The notes beneath the pieces are model-generated. The model did not search any database. It was not told where the DNA came from and was given only the letters and a program-made list of their open reading frames with translations. From an uncultured Campylobacter sp. (lineage in GTDB: Bacteria; Campylobacterota; Campylobacteria; Campylobacterales; Campylobacteraceae), in NCBI RefSeq assembly GCF_937949835.1, contig NZ_CALEDC010000292.1:1-5050 (forward strand): a stretch of DNA of 5,050 nt, in the 5' to 3' direction. How positions within the stretch are numbered: the first letter of the stretch is position 1; every line of letters begins with the position of its first letter. The position numbers and the translations under genes were made by a program. This document shows, piece after piece, positions 3,468 to 5,050 of this stretch.

Positions 3468-5050
3468 TCACTTGTTTTTCTGAAAGTACGCATCCACACC
3501 GTTTGCGATGCCTTGGGCGATGCGGTCTTGATAGGCACTTTTGCCTAAATTTTTACCTTCCTGCGGGTGCGTGATGTAGCCCATCTCCACGAGTACCGCG
3601 GGCATCGTAGCGCCGACCAGCACCCAAAACGGCGCCTCGCGCACGCCGCCGTCTCTGCTCGAGAAGCTCTTTTTAACAGAGCTTAGCATATAGCTTTGAA
3701 TGTCGATGGCAAGCTTGTTCGAGGATATTATCTTCTCGCGATTTAAGAAATTTAGGAAGGTCTGCTTCGAGAAGGTGTTCATATCCTCCAAATCGCCCCT
3801 GTTTTCGAGCGCGGCGGCGTTTTTGCTGCGTTCGCTTCTAGCCGGGCTTAAGAAAAAGGTCTCCACGCCGCTCATTTTAAGTGCTGAGCTAGCGTTAGGA
3901 GCGGCATTTGCGTGGATAGAGATAAACATATCGGCGTTTTTTTTAGCGGCGAAAGCGGTGCGCGACCTTAAATTTATAAAAACGTCGGTGCTGCGCGTAT
4001 AAAGCACCTTGTATCCGCGCTTGGTAAGCAGCGCGCCGAGCTTTTTGGATGTGGCCAGCACGACGTTTTTTTCCTTCAGCCCGTTTCCTACCGCGCCCGA
4101 ATCGCTGCCGCCGTGACCCGGATCGATGACGATGAGCTTGCCTTTGGTGGATTTATAAATTTTACCGGCGGCTATGGAGACCGATTTGGCGCCTTGCGAA
4201 TCATCTATCGTGCTGATTTGCGGCTCGCTATCTTGCTCGCGTCCGCGCTTGCGCCCCAATTTTTGATCCTTGCTTTTTTCTGCGCGCGCGGATTTTGTGG
4301 ACTTGGAGTTTTCCGCGGCGCTTAAGATCATTAAGTTTCCGTCGATCTGCATATTCGCGTTAAATTTTTTCTCGTCGCTAAGCACGACGCGCACGGTCTT
4401 GTCGTTGTATTGCGAGACACGTACATCGCTAACGAAGCTATCTTTAAACCGCGTTTTTTGTGACTTTTGCCGCGCGCTAAAATCGAGCACGAAGCGAAAA
4501 TTATCGCTACTTGCGATCGTAAAATCTTTATAATCGCCGCGCTTTAGATCGCGGTTAAACTCAAGCACGATCTCATCCCCATCGCCGCGCAGAGAATTTA
4601 ATGCAAGCTGGGCGTTTTTGTCCGCTTTTTTGACATTGCTTTTTCTAAGCTCGCTACTTTGATCTGCGGACTTCTCATCATCCGCGGAATTCTGCGCTTG
4701 TAAGGAGTCATCGGCTTCTGCGAGATTTTCGCTTGAGTCGCTACTATGCGCATCGTCTGTTGAATTTTTTGCGTCGTCCGCGCCGTGAGGTCTAGTCGAG
4801 CGTAAGAATTCCAAATCCTCACTAGATAGCGAGCTTAGATCGGCGTTTTTTGCAGCTTGCGTTTTTTTGGCGGAGGAGTTTTTGGATGTGGAGGATTTAG
4901 AATTTTCCGAGGCGGAAGCTTTGGCGCTTTTATTCGCTAAATTTGAGGAGCTTTTGGAATTTTCCGCTTTGGAGCTTTTCTCGCTTTTTGCGGATTTTGT
5001 TTTGGAGCTGCCCGAAGCTTGGGAGTCCTCATTGCTAGCAGAGCTTGTTT
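3468..5050 (-). CDS. amiA: N-acetylmuramoyl-L-alanine amidase (AMIN + Amidase_3), 5' end outside the window
   Basis: This periplasmic zinc enzyme cleaves the bond between N-acetylmuramic acid and L-alanine, removing stem peptides from glycan strands, typically for daughter-cell separation. The window shows 526 codons, open to the right edge, so the start and signal peptide are missing. Residues 1-70 are Ser/Lys/Ala-rich (28 Ser in the first 78), and 90-130 are Asp/Ser-rich. An AMIN-like domain follows at about 148-244 (EIVLEFN, VRVSQYNDKTVRVVLS), and after a basic linker the catalytic Amidase_3 domain at about 304-523. The zinc ligands are His312 in DPGHGG, Glu326 in GLKEKN and His379 in SIHAN; the catalytic Glu488 is in VEMGYI. 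The 109-residue gap between SIHAN and VEMGYI is long, as in AmiB/AmiC-type amidases with a blocking helix, suggesting activation by a partner (inference). The symbol follows C. jejuni usage. Confidence 0.93.
   Translation of the reverse strand, partial: TSSASNEDSQASGSSKTKSAKSEKSSKAENSKSSSNLANKSAKASASENSKSSTSKNSSAKKTQAAKNADLSSLSSEDLEFLRSTRPHGADDAKNSTDDAHSSDSSENLAEADDSLQAQNSADDEKSADQSSELRKSNVKKADKNAQLALNSLRGDGDEIVLEFNRDLKRGDYKDFTIASSDNFRFVLDFSARQKSQKTRFKDSFVSDVRVSQYNDKTVRVVLSDEKKFNANMQIDGNLMILSAAENSKSTKSARAEKSKDQKLGRKRGREQDSEPQISTIDDSQGAKSVSIAAGKIYKSTKGKLIVIDPGHGGSDSGAVGNGLKEKNVVLATSKKLGALLTKRGYKVLYTRSTDVFINLRSRTAFAAKKNADMFISIHANAAPNASSALKMSGVETFFLSPARSERSKNAAALENRGDLEDMNTFSKQTFLNFLNREKIISSNKLAIDIQSYMLSSVKKSFSSRDGGVREAPFWVLVGATMPAVLVEMGYITHPQEGKNLGKSAYQDRIAQGIANGVDAYFQKNK

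Noticed and set aside
3209..3548. Possible small genes on both strands (66 aa minus, 110 aa plus)
   Set aside because: Translations are dominated by AAATTT-derived Lys-Phe and Asn-Phe pairs, and the plus-strand frame runs into the antisense of the amidase. No start signal or domain was found.
4812..4814. TTG at 4814 as the start of the amidase
   Set aside because: The frame is open upstream to the window edge with the same Ser-rich composition. The only purine-rich match sits about two bases from the TTG, too close to work, and no signal peptide follows.
1..5050. AAATTT-rich words as a specific dispersed regulatory element
   Set aside because: They occur throughout coding and non-coding DNA in both orientations, which fits a genus-wide word bias rather than a local signal.

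Overview
This window most likely comes from the chromosome of a Campylobacter species (Campylobacterota), probably one of the GC-richer, non-thermophilic oral or gut species. The evidence is the very frequent AAATTT-type words in coding and non-coding DNA alike, the protein families and their sequence style, and a pseudouridine synthase placed divergently from rodA. From memory, C. jejuni has the same arrangement (Cj1280c / Cj1282 mrdB). The species call is inference; no search was run.

Layout. On the minus strand, 1-499 holds the N-terminal part of an RluD-type pseudouridine synthase that runs off the left edge. A 53-bp AT-rich divergent spacer follows, and rodA (553-1659) is read on the plus strand. 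Both divergent genes appear to start with TTG, each with a well-placed Shine-Dalgarno sequence. rodA converges on a two-gene minus-strand unit. Its upstream gene (2085-2804) encodes a four-helix membrane protein with a long, repetitive, disordered tail. Its downstream gene (1762-2088) encodes a small four-helix membrane protein and overlaps the first by ATGA. I do not recognise either protein. A gene-poor stretch of about 660 bp (2805-3467) carries a 19-bp direct repeat, a 15-bp palindrome and several weak hairpins, but no convincing gene. The rest (3468-5050, minus strand) is a zinc-dependent N-acetylmuramoyl-L-alanine amidase with an AMIN domain and a long Ser/Lys-rich N-terminal region. It continues past the right edge.

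Functionally, the region leans towards cell-wall biogenesis. RodA polymerises glycan strands during elongation, and the amidase cleaves peptide stems from glycan strands, typically at division septa. The two unknown membrane proteins between them may or may not be connected to envelope work. I see no mobile element, CRISPR array, tRNA, rRNA or phage gene, and no clearly new biological system. The most unusual points are the unrecognised membrane pair with its repeat-built tail, a sharp base-composition step inside rodA, and a shared Glu-Asn-Ser coding motif in two unrelated low-complexity regions.
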